Source: JANQIO01 sp965229625
GTDB taxonomy: Bacteria; Pseudomonadota; Gammaproteobacteria; Pseudomonadales; Halieaceae
Direction of reading: 5' to 3'
Assembly (NCBI GenBank): GCA_965229625.1
Contig: CBDDJJ010000001.1
Coordinates: forward strand, 2,170,001-2,234,000
Length of the DNA stretch: 64,000 nt
Positions 26,536 through 35,065 of this stretch are shown one piece after another (position 1 is the stretch's first letter; every line of letters starts with the position of its first letter). The notes beneath the pieces were generated by a model. It made no database searches and was not told the origin of the DNA. It saw only the letters and a list, made by a program, of their open reading frames with translations. The position numbers and the translations under genes are program-made.

Positions 26536-27741
26536 CTATTCTCCCCGGCCGCCGCCCTTGCTGACACTACCCAGCAGGCCATCGACACGGCGTACCGTCA
26601 CGGCCATACCCTCCACGGCGATGGCAGGCTGCGACACCACGACATTGTCGGCTTCCGCCAGGCCCTGGACCCAGACCTGGCGGCGAGCGCTCTTCAGCAC
26701 TCTGACCGGACGGGTGGCCAGGCGGTCTTGCGCGTCCACCAGCAGCACGGTGCCGTCGTTGCGCAGCGCATTGCGCGGCAGGGTGGCCACCTGCTTGAGC
26801 CGGCGGCCCTGGATTTCCGCCTCCACAAACAGACCAATGGACAGCGGCGGCCGCTCACTGCCCGGTGTCGCTTCAAAGGGCTTTTCGACTTCCACCACCG
26901 CGTAGATCACACGGCTGTCGACGTCGATGCTGCCCTCGGTGCGTACCACGCGGCCAGCCCACTGCCACTCACGATCGGCAAAACGCGCGGTCAAGGTCAC
27001 CGCCGCACTCGGCCTGTCGGTGTCGGCGCTGCGAAAATTCAGCGGCAGGTCAAGCAACGCCACCTGTCTGTCGGTGAGCGGCAGGCGCACTTCGACCACA
27101 TCGGTGTCGTAGACCTGGGCCACCGGTGTGCCGGGCGTAAGGTACTGGCCGACATCCACCATTTTCTCCCGAACCCGACCGTTGAACGGCACACTGATGG
27201 AGGTCCGCGCCAGGTTCAGCCTGGCCTGCTCCACGTTGGCCCTGGCGGCTTCCAGGGCAGCTTCGGCGCCGGCCAGCTGGGGTTTGCGCAGGAACAGCTC
27301 GTTGGCTTCCTCGTTGCCGAGGTCGCGCCATTCTCGGGCGGCCTGCCGATTGCGGCCCTTCTCCTGGGCGACCAGTTGCGCAGCATCCGCCACCTGGGCC
27401 TCGGCGCGGATCAGTTCAAGGCGGTAGTCAGCGTCTTCCAGCTGCACCAACACTGAGCCCGCATCAAAGAAGCCGCCATCAGCGAAATCCTCGCTGGTAT
27501 TCACCACGATACCGCCGACCTGGCTGACGATATTGATCTCACGGTGCGGGCGCACTGTGCCCTGGCTGGTGACCGTCAGGGCAACATCAGCGGGTTGCGC
27601 GGTGATCACTTCCACCAGGGGCGGAGGCGGTGCTTCCAGTTCCACCGGCGCCGGCCGCGGCTTGCCGGTCAGGATAAGGACCGACAGGGCGATACCGGTC
27701 ACCACGACCAGGGCGGGAAGTAAGTACCTGTGGTTGAGCAT
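26536..27741 (-). CDS. RND efflux periplasmic adaptor (MFP) subunit
   Basis: This 401-residue protein has an N-terminal membrane anchor (about residues 7-26), then a biotinyl-lipoyl-like half (TVTSQGTVRPHREINIVSQVGG), an alpha-helical hairpin (about 100-165) and a second lipoyl half and beta-barrel domain (VPFNGRVREKMVDVGQYLTPG). This is the HlyD/AcrA-type adaptor linking the RND pump to an outer-membrane channel. It is 2 bases upstream of the permease gene. Confidence 0.92.
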   Translation of the reverse strand: MLNHRYLLPALVVVTGIALSVLILTGKPRPAPVELEAPPPPLVEVITAQPADVALTVTSQGTVRPHREINIVSQVGGIVVNTSEDFADGGFFDAGSVLVQLEDADYRLELIRAEAQVADAAQLVAQEKGRNRQAAREWRDLGNEEANELFLRKPQLAGAEAALEAARANVEQARLNLARTSISVPFNGRVREKMVDVGQYLTPGTPVAQVYDTDVVEVRLPLTDRQVALLDLPLNFRSADTDRPSAAVTLTARFADREWQWAGRVVRTEGSIDVDSRVIYAVVEVEKPFEATPGSERPPLSIGLFVEAEIQGRRLKQVATLPRNALRNDGTVLLVDAQDRLATRPVRVLKSARRQVWVQGLAEADNVVVSQPAIAVEGMAVTVRRVDGLLGSVSKGGGRGE

Positions 27742-27841
27742 GCGTTGGCGCCCGGTTACACGGCTGCGGGATGGACAAGTATACGCCCTGACCGCAGCGC
27801 GGGATTAGGGCTTTGCGATTCTTAACGCTGCGGCGCCGCGG

Positions 27842-28738
27842 CTACCAGCGATACTGGTAAAGCAGCCCGACCGTGTCGAAGTCATTGCCAATGCGCGTGG
27901 CGACACCGCGGCTCGCATAGAACTTGATCGAGTTCTGGGGATTCAGCGGCCAGCCCAGGGTGAGACCTACCCGCGAGTTGTCCTGGCGGTCGTCCTGGCG
28001 GACACCGTTGCGCTCGGTGCGGCCACCCCAGAAGTAGTTGCCGTCCAGTGACAGCCAGCGCCCGCGTTGCAGGTAGTAAATGATGTTGGCCTGCACCTGG
28101 TATAAGGGGTCCTGCTCCAGGGTATCGCGGCCGGCAAAGCGGTTATTGTCGGTAAAAAACGCCGCCGAGACCGACGCGTCAGCGCCCCAGCGGCCCCAGC
28201 GGTTGGACATGCCGAGTTGGGGCCGAAACTCCCAGCGGTTGGCGCCGTGGTTTATCAGGTTCTGATTGTTGTACTGCCCCAGTGGCGCGCGCACCCGCAA
28301 GCTGGCCCCAATCACTCGCGATTGGGGCGTCGCGCGAAACTCATCGAGAGTGAGCGCCGGCGCGCCGTAAAACAGGTAGCTGAAACTGACCATGGGGTCG
28401 GCGGCGCCGCAGCGGTCGCCCTCAATGAACTCACCCATGAAAAAGGCGCCCCCCTCAAAACAGGTGCGCGGTAGTGTGATCGCTACCCGGCCCGCCTTGC
28501 CCCACAGGTCCAGGGTGCGCAGGTAGGCCGCCAGCGTGGTGTCTACCTCCAGTTCGGCATTTTCAATGGGCACTCCCGGTGCCGGGTTCAGGTCGCCTTC
28601 CGAGTAGGCGTAGCCCACGGCGAGAAACTGCTGCCCCACCGGCAGGTTGGCGAAGGCCCGGGGCTCAAGATCCTGGGCCTGCGCAATGCCGCTGACGTTC
28701 AGCAGAATGAGAGAAATTACCAATGCGCGGCTGATTAT
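27842..28738 (-). CDS. Outer-membrane channel-like protein (phenol-degradation MetA type), probable ATA start
   Basis: The product is a signal peptide plus a beta-rich outer-membrane protein of about 298 residues ending LLYQYRW. It has features of the MetA_deg/COG4313 transporter-like family (DLEPRAFANLPVGQQFLAVGYAYSEGDLNPAP). No ATG, GTG or well-placed TTG lies near the signal peptide. The only codon with a good ribosome site (AGAAAGGG, 7 bases away) is ATA at 28738, which yields an n-region IISR and a clean hydrophobic stretch ending AQA. Codon-by-codon the frame stays open upstream to 28873 but that start lies inside the divergent phasin. Function is unknown. Confidence 0.75.
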   Translation of the reverse strand: MISRALVISLILLNVSGIAQAQDLEPRAFANLPVGQQFLAVGYAYSEGDLNPAPGVPIENAELEVDTTLAAYLRTLDLWGKAGRVAITLPRTCFEGGAFFMGEFIEGDRCGAADPMVSFSYLFYGAPALTLDEFRATPQSRVIGASLRVRAPLGQYNNQNLINHGANRWEFRPQLGMSNRWGRWGADASVSAAFFTDNNRFAGRDTLEQDPLYQVQANIIYYLQRGRWLSLDGNYFWGGRTERNGVRQDDRQDNSRVGLTLGWPLNPQNSIKFYASRGVATRIGNDFDTVGLLYQYRW

Positions 28739-28836
28739 TAGTATGCCCTTTCTAAAAATTCCCCGTAGTTTGTGAGTATACCGCTGATCACCAGCGAACC
28801 ACTCACAAACAGAGCAAGACTCCAGGGAGATCAACC

Positions 28837-29313
28837 ATGGCAACTGAAGCAAACGCCGCCAAGCCCAAGGCAAAAGCCAAGGCCAAAAAGGCCCCGGTCC
28901 GCAAGGCCGCTGCCAAGAAGACCACCGCCAGCAAAACCACTGCCAAGAAGACGACCGCCAAGAAGCCGGTTGAGCCGACTTTCGCAGTCAAGGCGCAGGA
29001 AAATGCACGCAACGTATTCCTGGCCGGCCTCGGCTTTTACGGCAAGGCCTTCGACGAAGTGCAAAGCCAGCTCGAGGAAGCGGAAAAGCGCATGAAGGCG
29101 CGCCGTGAAAAGGCGGAAGACCTGTTCAATGAACTGGTCAAGCACGGTGAAAAGGTGGAGACCCAGGCCAAGAAGCGCATCAAGGACATCGAGCTGCCCG
29201 AACTGAAAGTGGCGGACACCGAAGAACTGCGCGCCGAGATTCGCGCTCGCCTGGACAAGGCGCGCGAGAGCTTTGACGCACTGCGCGAGACGATTACTGC
29301 CAAGGCGGCCTGA
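28837..29313 (+). CDS. Phasin-family granule protein with Lys/Ala-rich N-terminus
   Basis: This 158-residue protein has two parts. Residues 1-47 are a Lys/Ala/Thr-rich histone-like tail (repeats of AAKKTT and KPKAKAK). Residues 50-158 form the amphipathic helical phasin domain (ENARNVFLAGLGFYGKAFDEVQ). PHA granules are coated by phasins, and PhaF-type proteins use a basic tail to bind DNA and link granules to the nucleoid. AGGGAG lies seven bases before the ATG. A rho-independent terminator (29381-29406) follows. Confidence 0.85.
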   Translation: MATEANAAKPKAKAKAKKAPVRKAAAKKTTASKTTAKKTTAKKPVEPTFAVKAQENARNVFLAGLGFYGKAFDEVQSQLEEAEKRMKARREKAEDLFNELVKHGEKVETQAKKRIKDIELPELKVADTEELRAEIRARLDKARESFDALRETITAKAA

Positions 29314-29380
29314 TAAGGCCAGAGTCTGTATTCAGGACTGAACGTCCAGGTTCTACTATGCGCCTCGAGCGCATCTTTTT

Positions 29381-29406
29381 GGGGGTCCTCGCGACCCCCT
29401 TTTTTT
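29381..29406 (+). terminator. Rho-independent terminator after the first phasin gene
   Basis: GGGGGTC (29381-29387) pairs with GACCCCC (29393-29399) around a 5-base loop, then seven T follow (29400-29406). It shows that the second phasin cannot start upstream of about 29409. Confidence 0.85.
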
Positions 29407-29444
29407 GTATGATCGAAAGCCTCCCCCCCACCGAGGTCTCGATC

Positions 29445-30020
29445 GTGAGCAATGACAACCCCGACAAGCCCTCCGACATCGGCCGCAGCATCTGGCTGGC
29501 CGGTCTTGGAGCTTATGGCAAGGCAATCCGCGACGCCCAGGGCAAGCTGGAAGAAGCGGCGCGCGAGCCGCCGCGACTGTTCCGGGAGCTGGTGGAGAAA
29601 GGCAGCCGGCTGGAGGACGAAGTACGCGATTCCCTGTCCAGCATGCGCAAGACCGGCGGCCTCAGTGTCGAGGAGCGTATCGGCCGGGTACGCGAAACCT
29701 TCAATCTCAGCCTGGGCCGCAGCGACGAACTGGATACCATCAACGCCCGTCTTGATGCCCTCGAGGAAAAACTCGATGCGCTGCTGTCGGCCACAGGCGC
29801 CGGCAAGCCCACGCGTAAAGCAGCCGCCAGCAGGAAAGCTGCCGCTGGGAAGAAAGCCCCGGCGCGCAGAAAAGCGGCTGCCAAACAAAAAGCGGCCGTG
29901 AAGAAAAAGGCCCCGGCCCGGAAGAAGGCGGCCGCAAAGGCAGCAGGCGCTGGCCGCAAGACGGCGGCAAAGAAACAGGCTTCCACCGCGCGTAAAAAAG
30001 CACCGGGCAAGAAACGCTAG
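29445..30020 (+). CDS. PhaF-like phasin with Lys/Ala-rich C-terminal tail
   Basis: This 191-residue protein has a phasin domain in the first 110 residues (DIGRSIWLAGLGAYGKAIRDAQ, then a Leu zipper-like stretch) and a Lys/Ala/Arg-rich tail of about 75 residues (AAKQKAAVKKK and similar AAKK units). This is the PhaF layout, where the tail binds DNA. The start is GTG 29445 with GAGG eight bases upstream. Earlier in-frame starts lie in or before the terminator. A PhaD-like regulator follows after 11 bases. Confidence 0.85.
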   Translation: MSNDNPDKPSDIGRSIWLAGLGAYGKAIRDAQGKLEEAAREPPRLFRELVEKGSRLEDEVRDSLSSMRKTGGLSVEERIGRVRETFNLSLGRSDELDTINARLDALEEKLDALLSATGAGKPTRKAAASRKAAAGKKAPARRKAAAKQKAAVKKKAPARKKAAAKAAGAGRKTAAKKQASTARKKAPGKKR

Positions 30021-30031
30021 CCCTGCCTTGA

Positions 30032-30679
30032 ATGAAAACCCGGGATCGCATCCTCCAGACCAGCCTCGCCCTGTTCAATCACGAGGGAGAGGCCAATACC
30101 ACCACGGTGGATATCGCCAATGAACTGGATATCAGCCCGGGCAACCTGTACTACCACTTCAAGGGCAAGGATGTACTGATTGCCGAGCTCTTCAGCCAGT
30201 ATGAGCACGGCATTACCGAGATTCTCAACGCCCCCATCGACCGGCCGCTGAGCGTCGAGGACAACTGGTTCTACCTCTACGTTGTCTTCGAGGAGATGTA
30301 CAACTATCGCTTCCTGTACCGCAACCTCAGCGACCTGCTGGGCCGCTATCCGGACCTCGACCGGCGTTTCCGGAGGATTGTCGATCTCAAGCACGCGGCC
30401 ATCACCGCGTTCTGGGGCACACTCAGCAACGCCGCGGTCGTCAACACCAGTCGGGAGGAAGCCGAGGCGCTGGTCGACAACATGGTGTTGTTACTGACCT
30501 ACTGGCTCAACTACGATCACCTGCTTCACCAGGAGCGGCCACCGGCGCTGATCATCCACAAGGGTGTGTACCAGGTGATGAGCATGATTGCGCCCTACCT
30601 GGGGGAGCAGCAGCGCGACTTCTACGAGCAGGTGCGCAGCATATACCGCAACATCATCGCCCCCGCCGCAGCAAGATAA
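30032..30679 (+). CDS. phaD: TetR-family regulator, PhaD-like
   Basis: This 215-residue protein opens MKTRDRILQTSLALFN with an HTH (TTVDIANELDISPGNLYYHFKGK) closely resembling Pseudomonas PhaD, which controls PHA granule genes. The C-terminal effector domain is typical TetR length. It directly follows the phasins, consistent with control of granule proteins. No operator was identified. The 3' end overlaps the convergent methyltransferase by 26 bases. Confidence 0.7.
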   Translation: MKTRDRILQTSLALFNHEGEANTTTVDIANELDISPGNLYYHFKGKDVLIAELFSQYEHGITEILNAPIDRPLSVEDNWFYLYVVFEEMYNYRFLYRNLSDLLGRYPDLDRRFRRIVDLKHAAITAFWGTLSNAAVVNTSREEAEALVDNMVLLLTYWLNYDHLLHQERPPALIIHKGVYQVMSMIAPYLGEQQRDFYEQVRSIYRNIIAPAAAR

Positions 30680-31292
30680 CGTCGGCGCCGATGAACTCGG
30701 GCAGGGTCTGGTGACTTTCGGCCCACCACTGCCAGGTTTCCCGCGAGAAAAAGCTCACATGGGTAAGGTCATTCTTGTAGTGCCAGTCAGCAAAGGCCGC
30801 GGCGTCGATCACCAGCTTGGTCATCACTCCCAGCCAGCCGCCGGGCCGCAGCATGGCCCACAGTCTTTCCAGCTCCTCGCCGGGACGGTGCAGGTGCTCA
30901 ACCACTTCAGTGGCGGTGATGAAATCGTAGCGTCGCGACAGCGGGGTTCGATCAGGGAAGAAAAACGGGTCGTACTGTGCCACCTCGAAGCCCGATTCCC
31001 GCAACATGGCAACCAGCGCCGGGCCCGGCCCACAGCCGAAATCGAGGCCGCGGGCGCCGGCCTGCAGGCGCTGTGTCAGTGGCGTGGCCAGGCGGCTCAA
31101 AAATTCCCGGTAGCCCACGTCCGCAGGGTCGTTTTCATGCAGGCTGTACTCGGCGCGCTCAGACTCGAGGTCGAGGAAGTGATGTGGCGGCACGTAGACC
31201 AGCCGGCACTCCCCGCAGCGCAGGTACTCGCGTTGGGCGTCGCGATGAAACAACGCCGGCTCAGAACCGCTACAGAGGGAACATTGCATCAA
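30654..31292 (-). CDS. SAM-dependent methyltransferase with zinc-ribbon N-terminus
   Basis: This 212-residue protein has an N-terminal Cys4 ribbon (C4-x2-C7 and C26-x2-C29, in CSLCSG and CGECRLVY). A class I methyltransferase domain with LDFGCGPG (about residue 83) and the post-motif ATEVVEHL follows. The layout is close to the Methyltransf_23 type. An alternative initiator is the second ATG. Substrate is unknown. It is divergent from the peroxiredoxin gene and convergent with phaD. Confidence 0.8.
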   Translation of the reverse strand: MMQCSLCSGSEPALFHRDAQREYLRCGECRLVYVPPHHFLDLESERAEYSLHENDPADVGYREFLSRLATPLTQRLQAGARGLDFGCGPGPALVAMLRESGFEVAQYDPFFFPDRTPLSRRYDFITATEVVEHLHRPGEELERLWAMLRPGGWLGVMTKLVIDAAAFADWHYKNDLTHVSFFSRETWQWWAESHQTLPEFIGADVILLRRGR

Positions 31293-31383
31293 CAGCCCGG
31301 CTCAGGGTCTATACTCTTGCGCAGTGGGCCACAGCCCGAAAACCTCGCGCCGCAATGGCGCCTTACCGTTACTGGAGATTAGC

Positions 31384-31863
31384 ATGACCATTCAAGTTGG
31401 CGACAAAGTACCTGCCGTCACCCTCAAGATGATGGGCCCCCAGGGTCCGCAAGACATTACGACCGACGAGGTCTTCTCGGGCAAGAAGGTGGTGATGTTC
31501 GCCGTACCCGGCGCCTTTACACCGGGTTGCTCGATGACCCACCTGCCGGGATTCGTCGTCAATGCGGACAAGATCAAGGCCATGGGTGTGGATACCATCG
31601 CCTGCCTGTCAGTGAATGATGCCTTCGTGATGGGCGCCTGGGGTGAAGCCCAGAACGCCTCGGAAATTCTCATGCTGGCGGACGGCAACGCCGAACTTAC
31701 CGAGGCCCTCGGCCTGGTGCTGGACGGCAGCGGGTTTGGCATGGGCACTCGCAGCCAGCGCTACGCCATGATCGTCGATGATGGCAGCGTGACCCACCTG
31801 AACGTTGAGCCCGGCGCCGGCATCGAGGTGAGCTCCGCTGAAGCGATGATGGAGCTGCTGTAG
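31384..31863 (+). CDS. Prx5-type peroxiredoxin
   Basis: This 159-residue protein has the Prx5/AhpC-TSA signature PGAFTPGCS with the peroxidatic Cys, and no CxxC partner motif. It reduces hydrogen peroxide and alkyl hydroperoxides using thiol reductants. I chose ATG 31384 because GGAG lies seven bases upstream, which drops 20 residues of an upstream open frame. A TATACT -10 element lies at 31310-31315. Confidence 0.9.
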   Translation: MTIQVGDKVPAVTLKMMGPQGPQDITTDEVFSGKKVVMFAVPGAFTPGCSMTHLPGFVVNADKIKAMGVDTIACLSVNDAFVMGAWGEAQNASEILMLADGNAELTEALGLVLDGSGFGMGTRSQRYAMIVDDGSVTHLNVEPGAGIEVSSAEAMMELL

Positions 31864-31950
31864 ATTCCGCACACACTGCCCCGGCCAGCCCGGGGCAGGC
31901 GCACCACTGCACCGCCAAGCTGTCAGCACAATAACGATAAGGAGACTGTC

Positions 31951-32907
31951 ATGAGCGACCGCGCCAACTTTGGCCACGACACCACCACCGACCAGGTACT
32001 GGAAGGCATCGACCTGACCGAGGCCCGTGCCCTGGTGACCGGCGCCAGCGCCGGGCTGGGCGTGGAAACCGCGCGCACCCTGGCCGCCCACGGTGCTGCA
32101 GTGACCCTGACAGCGCGCAACATGGCACGCGGCGAGGAAGTCGCCGCCGCTATCCGCGAGTCCACCGGCAACCGTGCAGTCGACGTGATGGAACTGGAGC
32201 TGGGCTCCCTGGCCAGCATCCGCGCCTTTACTGACAACTACCTGGCGCACTACGACACACTCAATATCCTGGTCAATAACGCCGGCGTCATGGCCTGCCC
32301 CGAGGGCCGGACCGAGGACGGGTTCGAGCTGCAGTTTGGCACCAATCACCTTGGCCACTTCCTGATGACCAACCGCCTGGTGCCGGCGCTGCTCAAGGGT
32401 GCGCCGTCTCGGGTGGTCGCCCTCAGCTCGCGGGCTCATCACATGTCGCCCGTGGATTTCGACGACCTGGATTTTTCCCAACGCGGCTACAACAAGTGGG
32501 CCGCTTACGGCCAGTCCAAGACTGCCAATATCCTGTTTGCCGTCGCCCTGGACACACGCCTGCGCGATCGGGGCGTACGTGTCTATGCCGTGCACCCCGG
32601 TGTTATCGAAACCGAGCTGGGTCGCCACATGGATGAAGAAGACCGCGCCCTGATCAACGCCCGCGCCGAGCAAATCGGCAACTGGACCCTGAAATCCACT
32701 GCCGCCGGCGCCGCCACATCCGTCTACGCCGCCACGGCGCCGGAGCTGGAGGGCCAGGGTGGCGTCTACCTCGAAGATTGCGGCGTTGCCCCCATCGAGA
32801 ACGAATCCACCAGCCACGGCGTGCGCGCCTATGCCCTGGAGCTGTCTACCGCCGAGCGGCTGTGGGAAGTGTCCGAGCAGATGGTGGGGGAATCCTTCAG
32901 CACCTGA
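31951..32907 (+). CDS. Short-chain dehydrogenase (retinol-dehydrogenase-like)
   Basis: This 318-residue SDR has the NAD(P) motif TGASAGLG, the NNAG motif, catalytic Ser (LSSRAHH) and YxxxK (YGQSK). The length and C-terminal extension are like the retinol/WW-oxidoreductase subgroup. AAGGAG lies six bases before the ATG. It precedes the TetR regulator and its operators. Substrate cannot be set from sequence. Confidence 0.85.
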   Translation: MSDRANFGHDTTTDQVLEGIDLTEARALVTGASAGLGVETARTLAAHGAAVTLTARNMARGEEVAAAIRESTGNRAVDVMELELGSLASIRAFTDNYLAHYDTLNILVNNAGVMACPEGRTEDGFELQFGTNHLGHFLMTNRLVPALLKGAPSRVVALSSRAHHMSPVDFDDLDFSQRGYNKWAAYGQSKTANILFAVALDTRLRDRGVRVYAVHPGVIETELGRHMDEEDRALINARAEQIGNWTLKSTAAGAATSVYAATAPELEGQGGVYLEDCGVAPIENESTSHGVRAYALELSTAERLWEVSEQMVGESFST

Positions 32908-32951
32908 AGCCGCCGGTGCCCTGCGCCGGTCACCAACGTCTCTGCAACTAG

Positions 32952-33011
32952 TTAATTGACAGCATTGACAATTAATCCTTCGGCCTAATAATTGGCAACA
33001 TTGCCAATTAA
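32952..33011. promoter_or_regulatory. Twin palindromic operators of the TetR regulator
   Basis: Two 24-bp palindromic sites lie 36 bp centre to centre. The second, 32988-33011, has perfect 10-bp arms TAATTGGCAA and TTGCCAATTA around CA. The first, 32952-32975, has arms TTAATTG and CAATTAA. They agree at 20 of 24 positions. The second ends at the ATG 33011. Such a site should be bound by the adjacent TetR protein (inference). Confidence 0.7.
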
Positions 33012-33601
33012 TGGGCAGGAGCATGGCGAGACCCAGCAAGAAAGCGGAGCGCACCGAGGAGATTCTCGACGCCTACGAGCGTTGCGTGGTGCGCTTTGGC
33101 GTGGAGGGCGCCACCCTTCAGAAGGTTGCTGATGAATGCGGCCTGGCACGCCCCCTGCTGCATCACTACGTCGGCAACCGCGAAGACCTGCTGGATGCGC
33201 TAATGGCACGTTTCGCGGCACGGAGCGAGGCAGAGGACGCCGAGCTCCAGCGCCACCTGCCGGCAACCGGGCGCTGCCGGGCGACCATCGAGCTGCTCTT
33301 CGATGCGCGTTATGCCAGCTCCAGCCACGACATCCTGTTGTACCAGGCCCTGATGGTGGCCGCCCAGGGGCGGCCCGCGCTGAGCGACATGCTCAGGCGC
33401 TGGTATCAGTCTTTCGTGAACGACCTCTCCAGGGAACTTGCCGCCGAGTATCCCCGGGCGAGTGCCGATGCCGTGCAGGCCGTCGCCACGGGTATCGTCG
33501 CCCTGTATTTCAACGCCGATTCCATGGCGCCGCTAATGCCTGCCGGCGCGCTGTTCGCGGATTCGAAAGCAGCGGCGCTGCGTTTACTGGAGACGCTGTG
33601 A
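33011..33601 (+). CDS. TetR-family regulator of the hydroxylase operon
   Basis: This protein is 196 residues from ATG 33011, or 192 from ATG 33023. Neither start has an ideal ribosome site: AGGAG is one base from 33023, and 33011 has none. The HTH (ATLQKVADECGLARPLLHHYVGNRE) and the ligand-binding helices are typical. Two operators cover the promoter, so autoregulation is likely. The stop and the next start overlap (TGATG), so the hydroxylase is co-translated. Confidence 0.85.
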   Translation: MGRSMARPSKKAERTEEILDAYERCVVRFGVEGATLQKVADECGLARPLLHHYVGNREDLLDALMARFAARSEAEDAELQRHLPATGRCRATIELLFDARYASSSHDILLYQALMVAAQGRPALSDMLRRWYQSFVNDLSRELAAEYPRASADAVQAVATGIVALYFNADSMAPLMPAGALFADSKAAALRLLETL

Positions 33602-35001
33602 TGGAGTGGATCAACACTGCACTATCGGCCCAGGCCGTCGCGAACCTTGAAACCTGGCTGGAGAGCTGGGGCGCAGTCGCGTTTATCGGCCTGTTCTGCG
33701 TCGAGATGCTGCGGCTGGCCCTGAAGCGGCGCCTGAGCTGGAACCTGGCGGGGGACTCCCTGGCCAGCTTTCTCACCTTTGGTTTTTTTATCGTCGTTAC
33801 CTACGGCCTGATCGCCGCGGCTTATGTCTCGGTGTTCTACTGGGCTTACCTGAATTTCGCCCTGCTCGAGATTCCGGTCACGCCCTGGTCGGTGGCCCTG
33901 CTGGTCGTGCTGTGTGACTTCGCCTACTACTGGGAGCACCGCTTTTGCCACCGGGTAGGACTGGCCTGGGCCACCCATTCGGTGCACCACAGTTCCCCGT
34001 ACTTCAACATCTCCGTGGCCTACCGCTTTGGCCCGCTGGACGGCTTCTGGCCAGTGTTCTTCCACCTGCCGCTGGCGCTGGTGGGCTTCGACCCGATCCT
34101 GATTTTCGCCTGCGAGGCCTTTGTACAGCTCTACCAGACCATCCTCCACACCCAGTTGATCGGCAAGTTGCCGCGGCCCATCGAGTGGCTGATGAACACA
34201 CCCTCCCACCACCGGGTGCACCACGGCACCAATGAGCCCTACATTGACAGGAACTATGGCGGCATCTTCATCATCTGGGACCGCCTGTTCGGCAGCTTTG
34301 CCGAAGAGCAGGAGGCAGTGAACTTCGGCCTCACCCAACAGATTGACTCGGTCAATCCGCTGACCGTCTATTTCCACGGCTTCATTCGCCTGGCAAAACG
34401 CGCCCTCGGCACTGGCTCCTACGGCGAGGCCGCCTATGCGCTGGTCGCCCCACCTGAGTGGAAGCCTGGCGACCGCCGCGGCGGACCGCAGGCGGCCCTG
34501 TTGCCCGGCACCCTGGTGCTGGCAGGTGCCCTGGCCCTGGGGAGCTACCCCGGCATCGCCGACGATGAATTTGGCCGGAAACGCGGTGACCCGGCGGGCT
34601 CAGCACTGTCCAGTGAGCAGCTTCGCAACCTGGCCGACGGATACTACGAGGCAAGCATCGCCGGCAACGACACAGCCGCCTACGCGAACTTCGCCAGTGA
34701 TGCCCTGCTGCACTACAAAATGGATTTCGGTATGGGCTACGGGAGCACGGAGTTTTCCTTCCGGCTGGATGAGGAATGGGACGACAGCGACTTTGATGGC
34801 TACGAGTCCTTCGATCCAGACTACACCATAGTCTCCATCAATCTCGATGCCGATGGCGGCAGCGTCGAGGCGCTGCGAACGGAGCGCTATCGCTGGGACG
34901 GCTACGGCGGCAACATGACGGCGCGGGAAACGCTGACTATCAGACCGCATGGAGGTGCGCCGGTCATCACCCGGCTCACCTCGGACCAGGTGTACCGCTG
35001 A
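33601..35001 (+). CDS. Fatty-acid-hydroxylase-type membrane enzyme fused to a C-terminal NTF2-like domain
   Basis: This 466-residue protein has multiple membrane segments and the His boxes of the FA_hydroxylase superfamily: H113-RFC-H117, H126-SV-HH and H203-HRV-HH208. These bind a di-iron centre that hydroxylates sterol, ether-lipid or fatty-acid substrates. After about residue 299 a hydrophobic segment (LLPGTLVLAGALALGSY) leads into a 135-residue soluble domain resembling NTF2/SnoaL or a lipocalin-like fold. The start codon overlaps the regulator stop. The C-terminal part looks as if a secreted protein gene was joined to the enzyme. Confidence 0.82.
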   Translation: MEWINTALSAQAVANLETWLESWGAVAFIGLFCVEMLRLALKRRLSWNLAGDSLASFLTFGFFIVVTYGLIAAAYVSVFYWAYLNFALLEIPVTPWSVALLVVLCDFAYYWEHRFCHRVGLAWATHSVHHSSPYFNISVAYRFGPLDGFWPVFFHLPLALVGFDPILIFACEAFVQLYQTILHTQLIGKLPRPIEWLMNTPSHHRVHHGTNEPYIDRNYGGIFIIWDRLFGSFAEEQEAVNFGLTQQIDSVNPLTVYFHGFIRLAKRALGTGSYGEAAYALVAPPEWKPGDRRGGPQAALLPGTLVLAGALALGSYPGIADDEFGRKRGDPAGSALSSEQLRNLADGYYEASIAGNDTAAYANFASDALLHYKMDFGMGYGSTEFSFRLDEEWDDSDFDGYESFDPDYTIVSINLDADGGSVEALRTERYRWDGYGGNMTARETLTIRPHGGAPVITRLTSDQVYR

Positions 35002-35065
35002 GCACAGGCACAAGCAGCGTGTTATCGGCTACACTGGCGGTGAACCCGTACAAGACGAAGCCTCT

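Noticed and set aside
28859..28976. Lys/Ala codon repeats as a mobile repeat
   Set aside because: They encode the conserved basic tail of a phasin, a common low-complexity protein feature.
29358..29444. A start for the second phasin at ATG 29358 or 29409
   Set aside because: ATG 29358 lies before a perfect terminator hairpin, and ATG 29409 directly follows its T tract with no ribosome site. GTG 29445 has GAGG at a good distance.
31609..33054. A 481-codon minus-strand frame across the peroxiredoxin-SDR-operator region
   Set aside because: It covers two intergenic regions and a strong operator, and lies antisense to two clear genes.
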